Source of the DNA: Cristatella mucedo
Taxonomy: Eukaryota > Bryozoa > Phylactolaemata > Cristatellidae
Length of the DNA stretch: 64,000 nt
Direction: 5' to 3'
Assembly (NCBI GenBank): GCA_009760855.2
Contig: WPIO01000054.1
Span: 946,001 to 1,010,000 of the forward strand
The notes beneath the pieces were generated by a model. That model had not been told where the DNA came from and did no database searches. It saw only the letters and a list, made by a program, of their open reading frames with translations. The translations under genes and the position numbers were made by a program. The number at the start of each line of letters is the position of its first letter. The first letter of the stretch is position 1. Below are positions 33,173-44,900 of the stretch, in pieces.

Positions 33173-34515
33173 TGGTGCGATGCGTGCGATGAAGTAACAG
33201 TCTTTCTCGAGATCAGCAGGCGCCGCTTCTTTCGTCGGCTAGATGACGTCGGCGCATTCGAGTACCTGCTCGGCCACCGTCACCGTCGCCCTTCCCTCAA
33301 TCCCGCTCGACCCGTCGGCTTAACCGCAGTGGCCAGGATGCAGCTGCATTGCAATGGCTACTAAGCCCGTAAGCTAAGACTTAGGAATAATCCGGGAAAA
33401 ATTGTGAGGCCACCTGGCCCAGGCGATCGCAGCAAGCAGCTCTGCCGCAGCGTCTGCTGAAAAGGACTGAGCTACGGTACGCTGAGAAGCCTCTTGGGCG
33501 CGTCTGTCGCAATGGACACGCATGCCTGCCTTTTATACGAGTCCAAGCGAGTTCTGCTGCGAATTCTCTTCGGCCAGGACGCCGCGTGAGCCAGAGAAGG
33601 ATACACAAAGGAAAAGTAAAAAGCACAGGAAATACGTCAGCTGATTGACGGCCCTGCCGAGCTGCAGAAGTGCCGCCGCATCATTTGCATCGTGCACAGA
33701 GATCATGCACCTCATCATCTGTAAGGTTCCTCAAGAGTCGTGCGAGGTTTTCGACAGCCTCATTGATGCTGAGGCAGAAGAGCTTTCGTGTCATTCGCCA
33801 GGCTTGCAGCGAAAAGCACGAAAGGAGGCTACCTGCTCCAAGATTCGAACCCATGACCTCCGTGGTCGCAGAGGAAGAGAGAGAGACTTGGAGAGCTGGT
33901 AAAAGACATTGCGGAGTCGAGCTATCGTCTTCTTCGCCCCGGCAATGTCACATTCCACTAGAAAGGCCAGCTCCAGCGCGTGCGGTCGTCTCACAGTCGA
34001 TAGCAGTCCTAGCAGCCTACGTCTTCGAAACTAGGAAATCCTAGCTAAAGCGGCAGTCGGAGCAGGGGACTCTTTTCACCTGGGAGCAGCAGCCCGGCTC
34101 AGAGGTGAAAAGAGACGAGAAAAGAGACAAGTGGACGCGGAGGCGGAGACAGGAGACAGACAAGCAAACAGCTAGCGACGCCCATCAGTGCGGTGAGCGG
34201 CAGCGGCCGGCGGCGGCAGCGGCAGCGGCAGCAGCGGCAGCCCGGCTCAGAAGGTCTGTTGCCACTTCGCCACAGCGAACCGACCGAGAAGAAGAGAACC
34301 GGACGATCGTATGGCGCCTTCGAGGTTCCGCCTCCGTTGTGAAGATCAATGAAGCATGACCCTGGCGTGACTCACCTTTTCGGTAATGCGACCGTAGGGT
34401 CGTACGGCCGACGCGAGTGATCGAAGCGAGTGGCAGACAGTCGGTGTTGGCCAGTCGAGACGTGATACAACTAAATGACCTCAATCGTCGAGCGACGGCT
34501 GCTGGAGCGGAGTAA
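33173..34515. other. GC-rich, no gene defended; tRNA-SINE-like scar at 33835-33870
   Basis: A GATTCGAACCCATGACCTC motif at 33841-33859 is the reverse complement of a tRNA B box and suggests a SINE remnant. (GCGGCA)n at 34200-34245 gives a poly-Ala frame. No splice-consistent coding exon was found. Confidence 0.35.
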
Positions 34516-34519
34516 CTGT

Positions 34520-34712
34520 ACTTAAGTAAAGTAAAGTAAAGTAAAACAAAGTAGAGTAAAGCAAAGTTGTGATGGCGTAGGAGCGGACGCGCCGTGTGAG
34601 CGCATCTGACTAATTCGGTTTGGTTCGGTTCGGTTTTGGTTCGGTTCGGTTCGGTTCGGTTCGGTTTGGTTTGGTTCGGTTTTGGTTCGGTTCGGTTCGG
34701 TTCGGTTCGGTA
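34520..34712 (+). repeat. (TAAAG)n and (GGTTC)n pentanucleotide tracts
   Basis: AAGTA repeats at 34521-34560 and GGTTC/GGTTT repeats at 34617-34712. Confidence 0.92.
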
Positions 34713-35089
34713 ATTTGGATGCTTTTCGCGTACGCCTTCGGCTGCGCGCTGCTTCTGACTTCTGCATGGTGACGAAGCGAAACGCAGGCGGGCAGGCCGC
34801 CGCAACTGTGAACTCGTTAGGTCGAGGCAGAACCGATCTAAGGAATCTAAACCAGACCTTGACCTTCTGCTGCTAGCCGGTCGATCGCAGCATCAGGCGC
34901 GCCCACTCTGCTCTGTTGTAGGGGCAGGTTCTCTGGCTTATTTTTTCTCGGACTTCCCTCGCGACCTCTAGGCCATCGTGGCTATTGAAGTCATTTACTC
35001 AGGCCGCCAAGCTTCTGACCTTCTATTCTTTTATTCTATTGACCTTCTATTCTGACCTTCCGACCGCCTTCCATTCTCATCCAGTTAGT

Positions 35090-35490
35090 TAAGCTTTGCC
35101 TCGAACCAATCTCAAATCGAGACCTTGGCATTTAGTTCATTTGCTCCCAAGCCGGGAACTTACTTCCGAATGGCGTCATTACATCCCCCTGACTTGACGA
35201 AATTTAAGTTGAAGCTAAAGACTAGCATGTTCTTCATGGCTTTGGCTGAGCCCGTGGGAACAGTCCTTTGTGTGCTTACTTGCATTGACATTGTGCGCGT
35301 TATTACTAACCAATCTACTTTAATTTAATTTAATTTAATTTTATTTTATTTAATTTTATTACAAACCAATTGTCTTCTTCAAACTTTCTTTGCAGCTTTA
35401 CTTTACGAGTTGAGTGCCTCGAAAGAGACTTATTTCGCTAAGGAAATATACAAGTTTCTTCTCCTTCTTATTATTAATCCTATCAAGGAT
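35090..35490 (+). mobile_element. LINE family A-like, diverged 3' fragment
   Basis: A frame at 35125 reads AFSSFAPKPGTYF then PDLTKFKLKLKTSMF, parallel to AFSSYAPTAWNSL and PDLTTFKRNLKTHLF of LINE A. A (TTTAA)n expansion interrupts the 3' UTR at 35320-35360, and the GCCTCGAAAGAGACTTATTT tail follows. Confidence 0.72.
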
Positions 35491-36029
35491 GTGAAGGCGT
35501 AGGTCCGATTCAGCCCATGCGTGTACCATTGACATGGGTGCGTCTGGGGAGTCGAAAACTGGCTTACCGCCGTAGAAGCGAGGCTTCTACGAGCACTTCT
35601 ATCGAGGATTCTAGCGACACGCCTTCAGTACGGTGGATGGACGACCCATTTTTCCGATGCAGCAAAGCCTCGCAGCATCTCATCGGTGGACGAATGGAAT
35701 TTGGCCAATGAATTTCGTCCGTACAGAACCAGACGGGGCACGAGAGTAGGCTGCAGCTGGTGCAGCACTTCATTTGCCCACCCGGATTCATTTGGACAGC
35801 CGCCTCCTCTATTCATCCTGCCCTCGACGACTTGAAGGTCACCGGGATGACGGGGGGAGGGGGAGGGGGTTTGGGCATCCCCCTGTATGATGCGTGCCAT
35901 CATCGTCAAGCGCAGCCACTTCTCGAGGCCAAAACACTCGGCGATTCAACACTTCGGCAGTTCGCCCTCGGACTGCCTCAGCAGTGCCTCCCGCTAGCTT
36001 AAAAGATGGCGGCTGCTCTCAAAATGGTG

Positions 36030-37265
36030 CCTGATGGGATGGCGCGACCTTAATGCGGCACTCCGTCGGGTCGGCATTGCGCGTCAGCCCCTCCCGTTCC
36101 TCAATTGCGATTGGGCGGCGTTAGTCGCAGCGGTGCTCAAGCGGGTGGGTAGAGGGCGGCCGGGCGGGGCGTGGCAGCACCGGGGGCACGTGACCTGTGG
36201 CGCGAGCGCGCGCGCGCATTCGGTCGATGGAGCGGCCCTGCCTCGTCCGCATGCTGTACACGTCGCAGCCGGCTCTAGTATGGCCATCGAGAGCGCTGAG
36301 CGGAGCGGAGCGAAGCAGGTAGTGAAGTCTGCTGCGGTTCGCCAATCGCCGCTCACCGCAGGCTCGTCCTTTCGCGGCCTCTACGCGGCCGCGTTGTTTC
36401 AGAGCGTTCTCGAACGTTCTTTGAGTCGACCGTCGCGGGCAGGTCTGGTCGTTGTTCGTACGCGGCGGCGCGTCTCTGCTCGTCGACAATTGATCCTTGC
36501 GCTGAAGCAGCCCGTCCGCCGCGGTTGAACGAACTAGCGCACATGGGTAAAGTTTCTGACGACAGCGACGTCGTCTCCGACGGCTGCGCTTCATCCGCAA
36601 GCCGCATACGCTCATGTCCAATCGGCGAAGACAGCTCGCTCGCAATCGACGCCGGACCGCAGACGGCTTTCGCTTTCGCTAACCGCGCCGCGCGCATGAC
36701 GAGGATCGCGATACGGAAGCGCGATAATGTCGGGCTGCAGGCTAACATCGCACGAATGTGCGCTCGCCCAATTCGGACATCCGGCACGGAGCCAGACGGT
36801 GCCGCCGCTCTTAATGCGTCGGCGCTGGATTAAAGGGGAGTTGGCTCGAATGCGCGGCCGCGCACGCATTGCGCAACGAGGCCGCGCTACCGTTCGACGT
36901 GCGCGCGCGCCGCTCGACGGCGAGCGAACGCGCGCGCACGTCCTCTTGCGAGTCGCTGCGAGGACGTGAAGGTGAAGGACGCCAGCCGCCGCAGCGCAGC
37001 TTAGTTGTTGGCGGAGCGAGCGCGCGCGCGCGCGCGGGCCAACCTCATCTGCTCGAGCGTGCGCATCTAGCCGCCATCGGGCGGCTGCGTTGCTGTGGCG
37101 CGAGATCTCGACTCCTTTCGCAGCCAAAATACGCCGACGACGCTAGGTCGTGGACCAGCGACGGGGCGCTGGCAGTTTGCGATTTCTGGCAGTTTTCGCT
37201 GCGGGTCTGCGTCCTGGATGAGGCAGCTAATTTTTTTCGCACAGCCTGGATGAGGCAGAAGCCGG
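36030..37265. promoter_or_regulatory. CpG island-like region without a defensible gene
   Basis: Very CpG-rich with GCGCGC runs at 36205-36215, 36900-36910 and 37019-37038. Long frames exist on both strands purely from composition. An unrepetitive frame with good ATG context at 36543 (MGKVSDDSDVVSDGC...) runs to 36833 but has no known domain. It could be a promoter or 5' exon of an unseen gene. Confidence 0.4.
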
Positions 37266-37660
37266 TACAAGGCTGACGCTTCTGGTGCTCATATGGATTT
37301 TTGCATTAAGTAGATTGCCATTTCTGGCATCGAACCGTGACAAAAGAAACGGGATTTTCAAAAAGAATTTATTTCGCGCTTCAGTTTAATTGCAGATTGT
37401 CATACCGCAGGTGCCCTCTAACCCGGCGCACATCCAGGCTCAGGCCGCTCAGGCAAAAAGGCATCGACGTGCGCGAACAGTGCAAGTTCTAGCATTGTTT
37501 TGATAAAAAAACTAGTTTGATTCAAGATAGAAACTAATTTCGTTTTTGGATTTAAAAGAAAATGCACTAGCTCATTTGGCGCTCGCCATCTTTCATCAAT
37601 GTTTGAGCAGAGCGTGTGCCCAGTGCGCATGCAAAATCTCGCAATCTCGGCGAGAAGAGC

Positions 37661-37710
37661 ACGCCCCATTCTTCTGGCGGACTGCTGCAGTCCGCCAGAA
37701 GAGGGGGCGT
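37661..37710. repeat. about 25-bp hairpin
   Basis: CTTCTGGCGGACTGC (37671-37685) and its exact reverse complement (37687-37701) flank one base; the flanking ACGCCCC and GGGGCGT extend the stem imperfectly. Confidence 0.85.
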
Positions 37711-38321
37711 CTGATAGCACTGAAACGTCATCGTCGTCACAAAGTCGCAGCGGTCGCGAACGTTTAGCAGGACGTGATAATGATAATGCGTGATAATGAT
37801 AATGATAATAATAATCGTGATAGTGCGCATTCAATTTAGTATTGATCCTTTGGATGACCTCTCAGGGCTAGAGTTTAGGGAAGGCGGTGTGCATCTAATA
37901 AAAGGGCGAACGTCGTGCTTTTTTTTTATAGCGGAACTCCCTTAATAACTTGAGAAGGTCAGAAAGCAAGGGGAAATTGACACGATAGCTTTCATGCATT
38001 ATTGTCCAATCGAAATCGAGAGAAGAGAGTAGGTCCAATCGAAATTGTCCTATCGAAGTCGAGAGTAGAGGAATGCAAAGTTTCTCCCTCTGTCACCCCT
38101 CAATGCCTCAAAGACCAAGTGGGTGCAGCGAAGCGGTGCTCTCTGCAGCGCACCATGAGCATGAGCGGCAAACAACAATAGTAATTTCGGTACGAACAAT
38201 AATAATAATAATGGGTGCATGCGGTGGCCACCGGACGTTGCAGAAATTCTATGGGAACGGTCCAAATTTCTTTGCTATTGCATAATATACATCTTAGCAG
38301 TGATCATGTGACGACTTTCTT

Positions 38322-38350
38322 AGTATTCCTCCGCGAAACGGAGGAATACT
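38322..38350. repeat. 12-bp perfect hairpin
   Basis: AGTATTCCTCCG and CGGAGGAATACT flank the loop CGAAA. Confidence 0.85.
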
Positions 38351-38563
38351 CGAAATGGTTGCCCTTGAAGCAACGAGGCTTCTCCTCGACTTCACGCTGC
38401 TCTCGCTAGCTGCCTGAGCAATGCCCCATTTACGCTGTCGACTGGCGATAGTTAGTCTCTATTTCGTCTTATTATTTAGTCTCTATTGCGACCGTTCTGT
38501 GCTATGCGAATCACTACCGCCCACAAAGCAGGACCGGTCTTGTAGTGAGTGAGGATGTTGCAC

Positions 38564-38568
<5 letters not shown>

Positions 38569-38637
<69 letters not shown>
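38569..38637 (+). repeat. (CT)n then (TA)n
   Basis: About 50 bp CT repeat running directly into TATATA. Confidence 0.97.
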
Positions 38638-38724
38638 CTTATATTTTAGATAATATATACATGCGACTCCAGGAGTAGCCATCGCGAAGAACAGAAAGTT
38701 TCAGCTGTAAACCATCAAACGTCA

Positions 38725-38800
38725 AGCGCCTAGAAAGAGATTGAGTTCTCCAATGGCGCTATATAAAATAGATGCATTATTTTCATTATTATTGTAGTCA
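38725..38800 (+). mobile_element. LINE family A tail fragment
   Basis: AAGCGCCTAGAAAGAGATTG then AGTTCTCCAATGGCGCTATA followed by ATT-rich sequence, the family's 3' end only. Confidence 0.75.
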
Positions 38801-39169
38801 ATCCATCTACGCTCGCACTTGCGTGCAGTGACCAGAGATCCGGTCATGGGCTGTCCCAGGATTAGCACCAATCGCTAGAAGCATTGAATGCGGTCAGCCT
38901 GATGACGCTGTAGCTTGTATCTGCCCATTTCAAGGTCGTTTGCTTGAGCATTGGAGACATAAGTTCTCGGAGCCTCGAACAACGCGCACGCACGCACGCA
39001 CGCACAGGAAAACACACGCACACGAGCACAAACTCCACACACAGCTTGGATGCAGCTCTCGCAGTCGACCCTTACCTTCGACCTTCGACCTTCGACCGTC
39101 GTCAACCTTCAGTTCTGCATTTTGTTTGCGCACGTTAGCTTGCCGTGCAGGACCTGCTTCCAACTGTTG

Positions 39170-40980
39170 ACCGACAAAGCTGGCGTCGGCGACTGACGAA
39201 GCGGTTGCGGCAGCAGCGACACAGTCTCCTGCCCAGAACGGCAGCGGCTCCAGGCGGACATTCGCGCGAGCTTGCGCTCGGCGCCGGCGCCGCCAGCGGC
39301 TGATCGCTACGCAACGATTGCGCTTAATGACAGCGCAGGTCGCCGCGCTACGTCGCCGATAGGACCGGCATTTCGGCAGGTCACGTGAGCACGTCAGCGA
39401 CCGACGACAGCCAGCCGCGCGCGCTCGCGCGGCGATTCGGAATAGCCTTTTCCTGGGCGCGGGGAGGCTTAGTAACCAGCCGCGACGGGCGTCCTCGCCG
39501 GCTCGTCGCGACGCCCGTCACCCCGACGCCGATCCCGACAGGTGAGCCGTCAAGTTCCGGCTGAGGCACCCTGGGACGCAGTCGAGCGTGTCGGCGGCTC
39601 AGCGCGCGCGCTCTTATTTAGGCGAGCGTCGGCGTCGAAGTCGCTCTGAGTCAGCAGACGTCGGCACTCGACCACCGGCGGCCGCTCCGGTCTGCCCGCG
39701 CATTCAGTCGAGTGGACGCAGTGACTGCAGAAGCCACGGCGACTCGCCTCGTTCGCGTAAGTCGCCATCGCACGACCGCGGTGGTCGCGCTGCCGTCGTG
39801 CGACGGCCTCTGTGCCTCGGCGCGCGCCGCGAGCCTTCGCCGCCGCCCCCGCCTCGGCGGCACGCGCCAACTACGGTCGCCGTCGACGCTGTCTCCTCCG
39901 CATTGCCGCCGGTCTGGCGCGAGCTCGCCGGCGGCGTCGCGCTGAGCGCGCGGCGGCGGCGCGGCGCCGTCGCGAAGCAGCTCGTGCGCTCTCCCTCCGC
40001 CCACGCGCTCGAGCTTTTGCGGCCGGCCGGCCGCCGCCGCCTTCCCTTGGAGCGCTTTCGCGCGTCGCCTCCGCCGCCGCAGCCTCGCTCTAGCGAGCGC
40101 TCGTCAGGCGACCGATCGCGATGGCGATTGAACGTCCGTTTTTCTCCGCATTTTCGTTGCGGCGCAGCGGCAGCGGGACGCGCACGGCGTCGCGGCGAAC
40201 GGCGACTCGAACGGCGACTCGAACGGCGAGCGGCGGCGGCGGCGACCCGACGCGCGAGCGCGCCGCGTGCCAGACGCCGCCGATGCCGGCGTCTGCCGCG
40301 CGCGCCTCGAACGCGCATACGCCGGCATCGCCTAGCACGCGAGGCCGCCGGCCGCGCCTAGCAGCTCCGCTAGCAAGGCCGAGCGGGCCCCGGCCGAGCT
40401 GACCAGCTGGGCGGGGGGGGGGGGGGGGGGAGGGGGGCCCGGGGCGGGGCGAAGCTCTAGCGGCACTCGGGACGGCGGCCGACGGATCGATCGACCTGCG
40501 TGTGCTTAGCGCGCGTTCGCACCAAGCACTTGGGTAAGGCGGTCGCTCGTCGCTACCTCGGTACCGAGGTCGAGGAGTCGAATTCTGCGGTGGGCGATCC
40601 TGTCCTGACGGCGGCGGTGATAGCCTCAAAAACTCTTGTGTCGCTATGCAAAAGAGGCTGCTGAATCGGCAATTTTTTTGTCTACAGTTTTGTCTTTTTG
40701 CCTAAATCTGAATTTTTTTGTCTAATGCACCGACGCTTGCTTCAGCGCCGCCCGCCGCGAGAGCGAACGTTGAGCGCGTGACGAGGGCGAACACGTGACT
40801 GACAATCCGATGCCGCAGCGGCGTCCGGCGGCAGCGGCGGCGCGAGAGCGGCGGCGCGTCCATCGTCACGGCCGCCGACTAAGCGCTCGCTCGGCCGTTT
40901 AGATTTCGGAGGGCATCGTCGAACAGCAGCGCCCACTCAGCCCGGACACGCTCCAGCCGGAGCAGATCGACGGCGGCGCC
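39170..40980 (+). promoter_or_regulatory. CpG island upstream of chitin synthase, likely promoter/5' UTR
   Basis: GC- and CpG-rich over about 1.8 kb and ending at the chitin synthase ATG. Long Arg/Pro/Ala frames on both strands reflect composition. A G-run lies at 40411-40439 and a family-2 SINE at 40518-40690 interrupts the island. No TATA box stands out, so a CpG-type promoter is inferred from position. Confidence 0.45.
40518..40690 (+). mobile_element. tRNA-derived SINE, family 2
   Basis: Shares the head (TTGGGTAAGGCGGT, GGAGTCGAATTCTGCGGTGG) and the body (TGTCGCTATGCAAAAGAGGC, TGCTGAATCGGC) with the copy at 21251. It lies about 300 bp before the chitin synthase ATG. Confidence 0.75.
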
Positions 40981-41426
40981 ATGTCGGACGGCGGACGGAG
41001 CGATCTGCCCAGGTTGCCGCTCATTGAGCGCGACGACGAGACGTCGTCGGAGTCGCACGACTCGCTGCAGAAGCGCCTGTCCAAGCACCTCAACCGAGTC
41101 TCGTGGAGCGCGTCGGCGGGAAGGCCGCGAAAGGACCGGCCGCCGCCACCGCCGCCGCTGCCGCCGGCGGAGTCTGCCGACGTGAGCTGGACGCCGCCGG
41201 ATGACGGAGGTGTCGGCGATGGCGAGCAGCCGCGAAAGCCGCCTTACTTTGGGCCGCGCAAGGCGGTCGCCATGCCCGTCGACGGCGGCTACAGGCGTCG
41301 CTCGGCTGCCAAAGCCCAGAGCAAAGGCCTCACTTTTGACGTCTACAGCGGCGGCGGCAAACAGGAGGAAGTGGAGGAGGAGGATGAAGAGGAGGAGGAG
41401 GAGAAAGAGTCCGACGAAGAGCAAGA
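40981..41426 (+). CDS. CHS: chitin synthase exon 1
   Basis: Residues 1-148, cytosolic N-terminus: Ser/Arg-rich start, a PPPPPPLPP run, basic middle and a C-terminal Glu/Asp run ([20 protein letters not shown]). Leaves in phase 2 at AAGA|GTAAGT. This part of chitin synthases is poorly conserved, so it cannot be checked against the family. Confidence 0.85.
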
Positions 41427-41734
41427 GTAAGTGAGCTTTCGGGAAAGGAGCGCAGAGGTGGGGGGCGGGAGGGAGCTCAAGAGATCTCGAGGCTTTCGCA
41501 TGCACCCGCCGAGTTTCGCGGAGGGAACTAAGATCTTGCACGACGCGGCTGATCTCGCCGCACAGCCGACCGCGCCGGGCGGGGCGTCCGATAGACGTAT
41601 CTCTACTAATTATAGCTAGAAAGTCTCGCTGGCAAGATGGAGCACTTCCGTCAAGCTGCAAGATGGCACAGCGTTGTCAACCGTGAGGGAACTGCAATGA
41701 CTCAGCGAAGCGAGTCCACAAGCTGCGAGCTGCT

Positions 41735-41778
<44 letters not shown>

Positions 41779-41792
41779 TATAAATACACATA

Positions 41793-41836
<44 letters not shown>

Positions 41837-41837
41837 C

Positions 41838-41908
<71 letters not shown>

Positions 41909-44900
41909 CATATATATATATATATTATCGAGAAAAAAGATTTTTAACATGTAAGTATACATTAGCCGGCGGCGCCCTGTCCTACCGCGGTCGGACGTGC
42001 TACCCAGGCTTCTGGTTCAGGAACAGGGACCGCACGGCTTCTGAGCCAGTAGCGGCATCGGGTTACGGTCGCTGGCAGGCATCTATAGAGCCTGCCATTC
42101 TATGATAATAATAATAATATTAATAATAACACAATTGATAAAGCGCCCTCAGATAACTCAATCTCTTTCTTGGTTCTTTAAATTTTCTGCACACGATCAA
42201 ATCATAAGTGGTATCGTCTTTGATAAACAACATGAATAACATGGTTAGGGGTGACATGCACAGGGTCAGCATGAAAGTGGGGTTAGTGGCAGCATGCACG
42301 GTGTCAGCGCGCATAAGCACATACAGATCGAATAACAGGGACCAAATAAATACTGTGATACATGGGTGCGTTTTTAGTTTCCTTTTAAACGTGGTCAAGA
42401 CATTGGATGGCACGTTGCAGTTGGCGGTGGCACACCCGACTAACGCCCGCTGCCAACTGCAGCACCTGCTGCTGCCTCGCTTAGTTTTCGTGCTGAGGAA
42501 ACTTGCCCCAAAGATTGTTTTCAATGTTTTTCGGAGGAAAGCTGTCAGCCCAAAAGTTGCTACGGACGATAAGTCATCGGCCATCGCTGCCATCGCTGCC
42601 ATTGCTGCCATCGCTGCCATCGCTGCCATCGCTGCCATCGCTGCCATCGCTGCCATCGCTGCCATCGCTGACTGACAATTTACTTTCACTGACACCGGAT
42701 TAAAAGGAATGACCGACTTTACGCTTCGCAAGATTTTCCGTCAATTTCCGGGTGCATGGAAATTTATTAGGGATGTCCTCATTTTCACGTATTTCTCTTT
42801 TCCGTGGATATACTTGTATTCGCAATCGCACCCGCGATAGAGAGACTTGCGTACGGGATACGATAGAGATGTACGAGATAGAGAGACACGCGAGATAGAA
42901 ACAAGATGCAGATACGCGATACAGAGCGATCCGCCACTAGACTAAGCGAGGTTGCTTAGCGGTTGAAATTAGCACGACTTACTTCGCCTCGAAGCGGGCA
43001 CTTTTAAAGGTCTGCTTTGTGCCGAGTAGAATAGTCTGCTAGAGCTACCAATGCAACGCCGGATAAAATATTTTTTAGGCAGGCAGGCCTCTCTACTCGT
43101 TGTTGCGTTGTCGTGAATCGCGTGTGGTCAAATGATTTCGCGAATCGCACAATGATCACTCGAGTGAATGCCGGGATTTTCCGCCAGTCGATTTAAAAGA
43201 ACGAACAACGCTTGCACTGGAATGCACAGTTACAGCAAGTACGTACACATTTGCCCCTGTTGAAGCCCGCGGATCAAACGATGCATCGGTGGGGCCAGGA
43301 TTTTTATCTAGGGGCCAGACCGGCAACATTTTTGAGCTGGGAAAAGATCTGTTAAGTTTTCAACTACAACTCACCATTCGACCTCGCATCATTTGCAGCA
43401 AATGTAACGTGCCTAGAAAGAGATTGAGTTCTCTGAGGGCGCTATAACAAATTCATTATTATTGTTAAGTAGAACGGGATAAATCCAAAAATTAATGAAA
43501 AATTATAGCGAAAATCGAAGTGTTTACTCTACACGAACTCGGCAGCGGCTCAATTATCGATATTAAGAGAACTATTTCTTCGTTGGTGACGGTCGCAGGG
43601 CGTAGGAATAAAGGGGCGGGTCGCCGCCACCCCCACCCTCTCGCTGCCCACTCTGCTGTAAGGAGAAGGAAAACAACCTTGGCTCCACTAGTAGATCGTA
43701 GCCTTACGGAGCCTCAGTTTTTGAGATCTTCTTTTAGGCAATCGTTACAGCGATTTCCGTAATTTGCTCGCCCGTCGCCTCGTGCGTTGCTGCTTTCGCG
43801 TAACGCGTGGGTTGCGTTTAGTGTTTAGTGCCACTCGCTTCGTGCCTGGCGAATAATGCTGCGCGCGCTTTGTGCGCGCGCGTGCGCGTCGAGATTCTCG
43901 CGAGATTCGCGCGCTTTGCAATTAGCGCCATGACAGTTGCATTCGAAGACCGCCGTCCGTCGCGAGTGGCCAGCCGCCTGAACGTGACCGTCGTCGCGCT
44001 GATTGCTGCTTGCAGGGTCGAGTACCTGTGGGATCAATTCGAAAGCATTCCAGTTGACAACGGCGAAGAAAACTCCTCCGAGAAGTGCTTTCAAATAACG
44101 ACCGTCATTCTGAAGCTGCTAATGTACCTCATGCTATTCGCAGCGATCCTGTTTGGGGTCATCCTCGTTAAAGCCAGCATTTTGTCACTGACCTCTCACC
44201 TGCGGCCGGGTGCTGTCAAGCCGGTGAGTGGCCGCCGAGGCGACGTGGCGGCGCTCCGCTTCGTGCGGACCTGATAGTCCAAAAGTTTCCTTTTCCCGCA
44301 AGCTTGAACGTCAGCTCAGCTCCTTCCTTCCTTCCTTCCGTTGGAAAGAACTACTTTTTTTTCGCACAGGCCGAGTTCTCCGGATGGGTGTATATCATTT
44401 TGATAGCAGTCTGCACTCCCTACCTCGTCACATTCCTACAGCAAGGCTTTAAGATAGTTTTCGGCAAACACCAATGGCCGTCACTTTCGGTGTTTCTCTG
44501 GGTACGTTTCAATCTACTGTTTTCGTTTTTGTAGCCAGCGCTTTGATCCGCTACGTCAGATCTACCTTCGCCTTGGTGAATTGGTCGTATTTCATTTCCA
44601 GCTGTGGATATATTGTGTAATTTGCGTTGCTAAACAGCGCAGCCATCGTGACCAACGTGTCTCGTCGTTAATCTTTGAAGAGAATCAGTCATCTTTACAT
44701 TGACTAAGGGGTAGAGGTTAGATTGATCGCCTCATTAGATTTTGAAAAAAAGGACAGCGTAGGTCGGCTAAGGCGTAGCCATGGCAGCCGTCAGCGATGC
44801 AAACAACTCTCATCCAGGCTTGCTGGTGAAAGATGAGTTTTACATTTCACGAATCCTATATTTTATGATCTTTAAACTTTATGAGATATGGTTGCGTGCT

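Noticed and set aside
39588-40361. 257-residue Arg/Pro/Ala frame upstream of chitin synthase, and the opposite-strand frame at 39704-40318
   Set aside because: Both strands are open because of CpG composition; no domain, no codon evidence.
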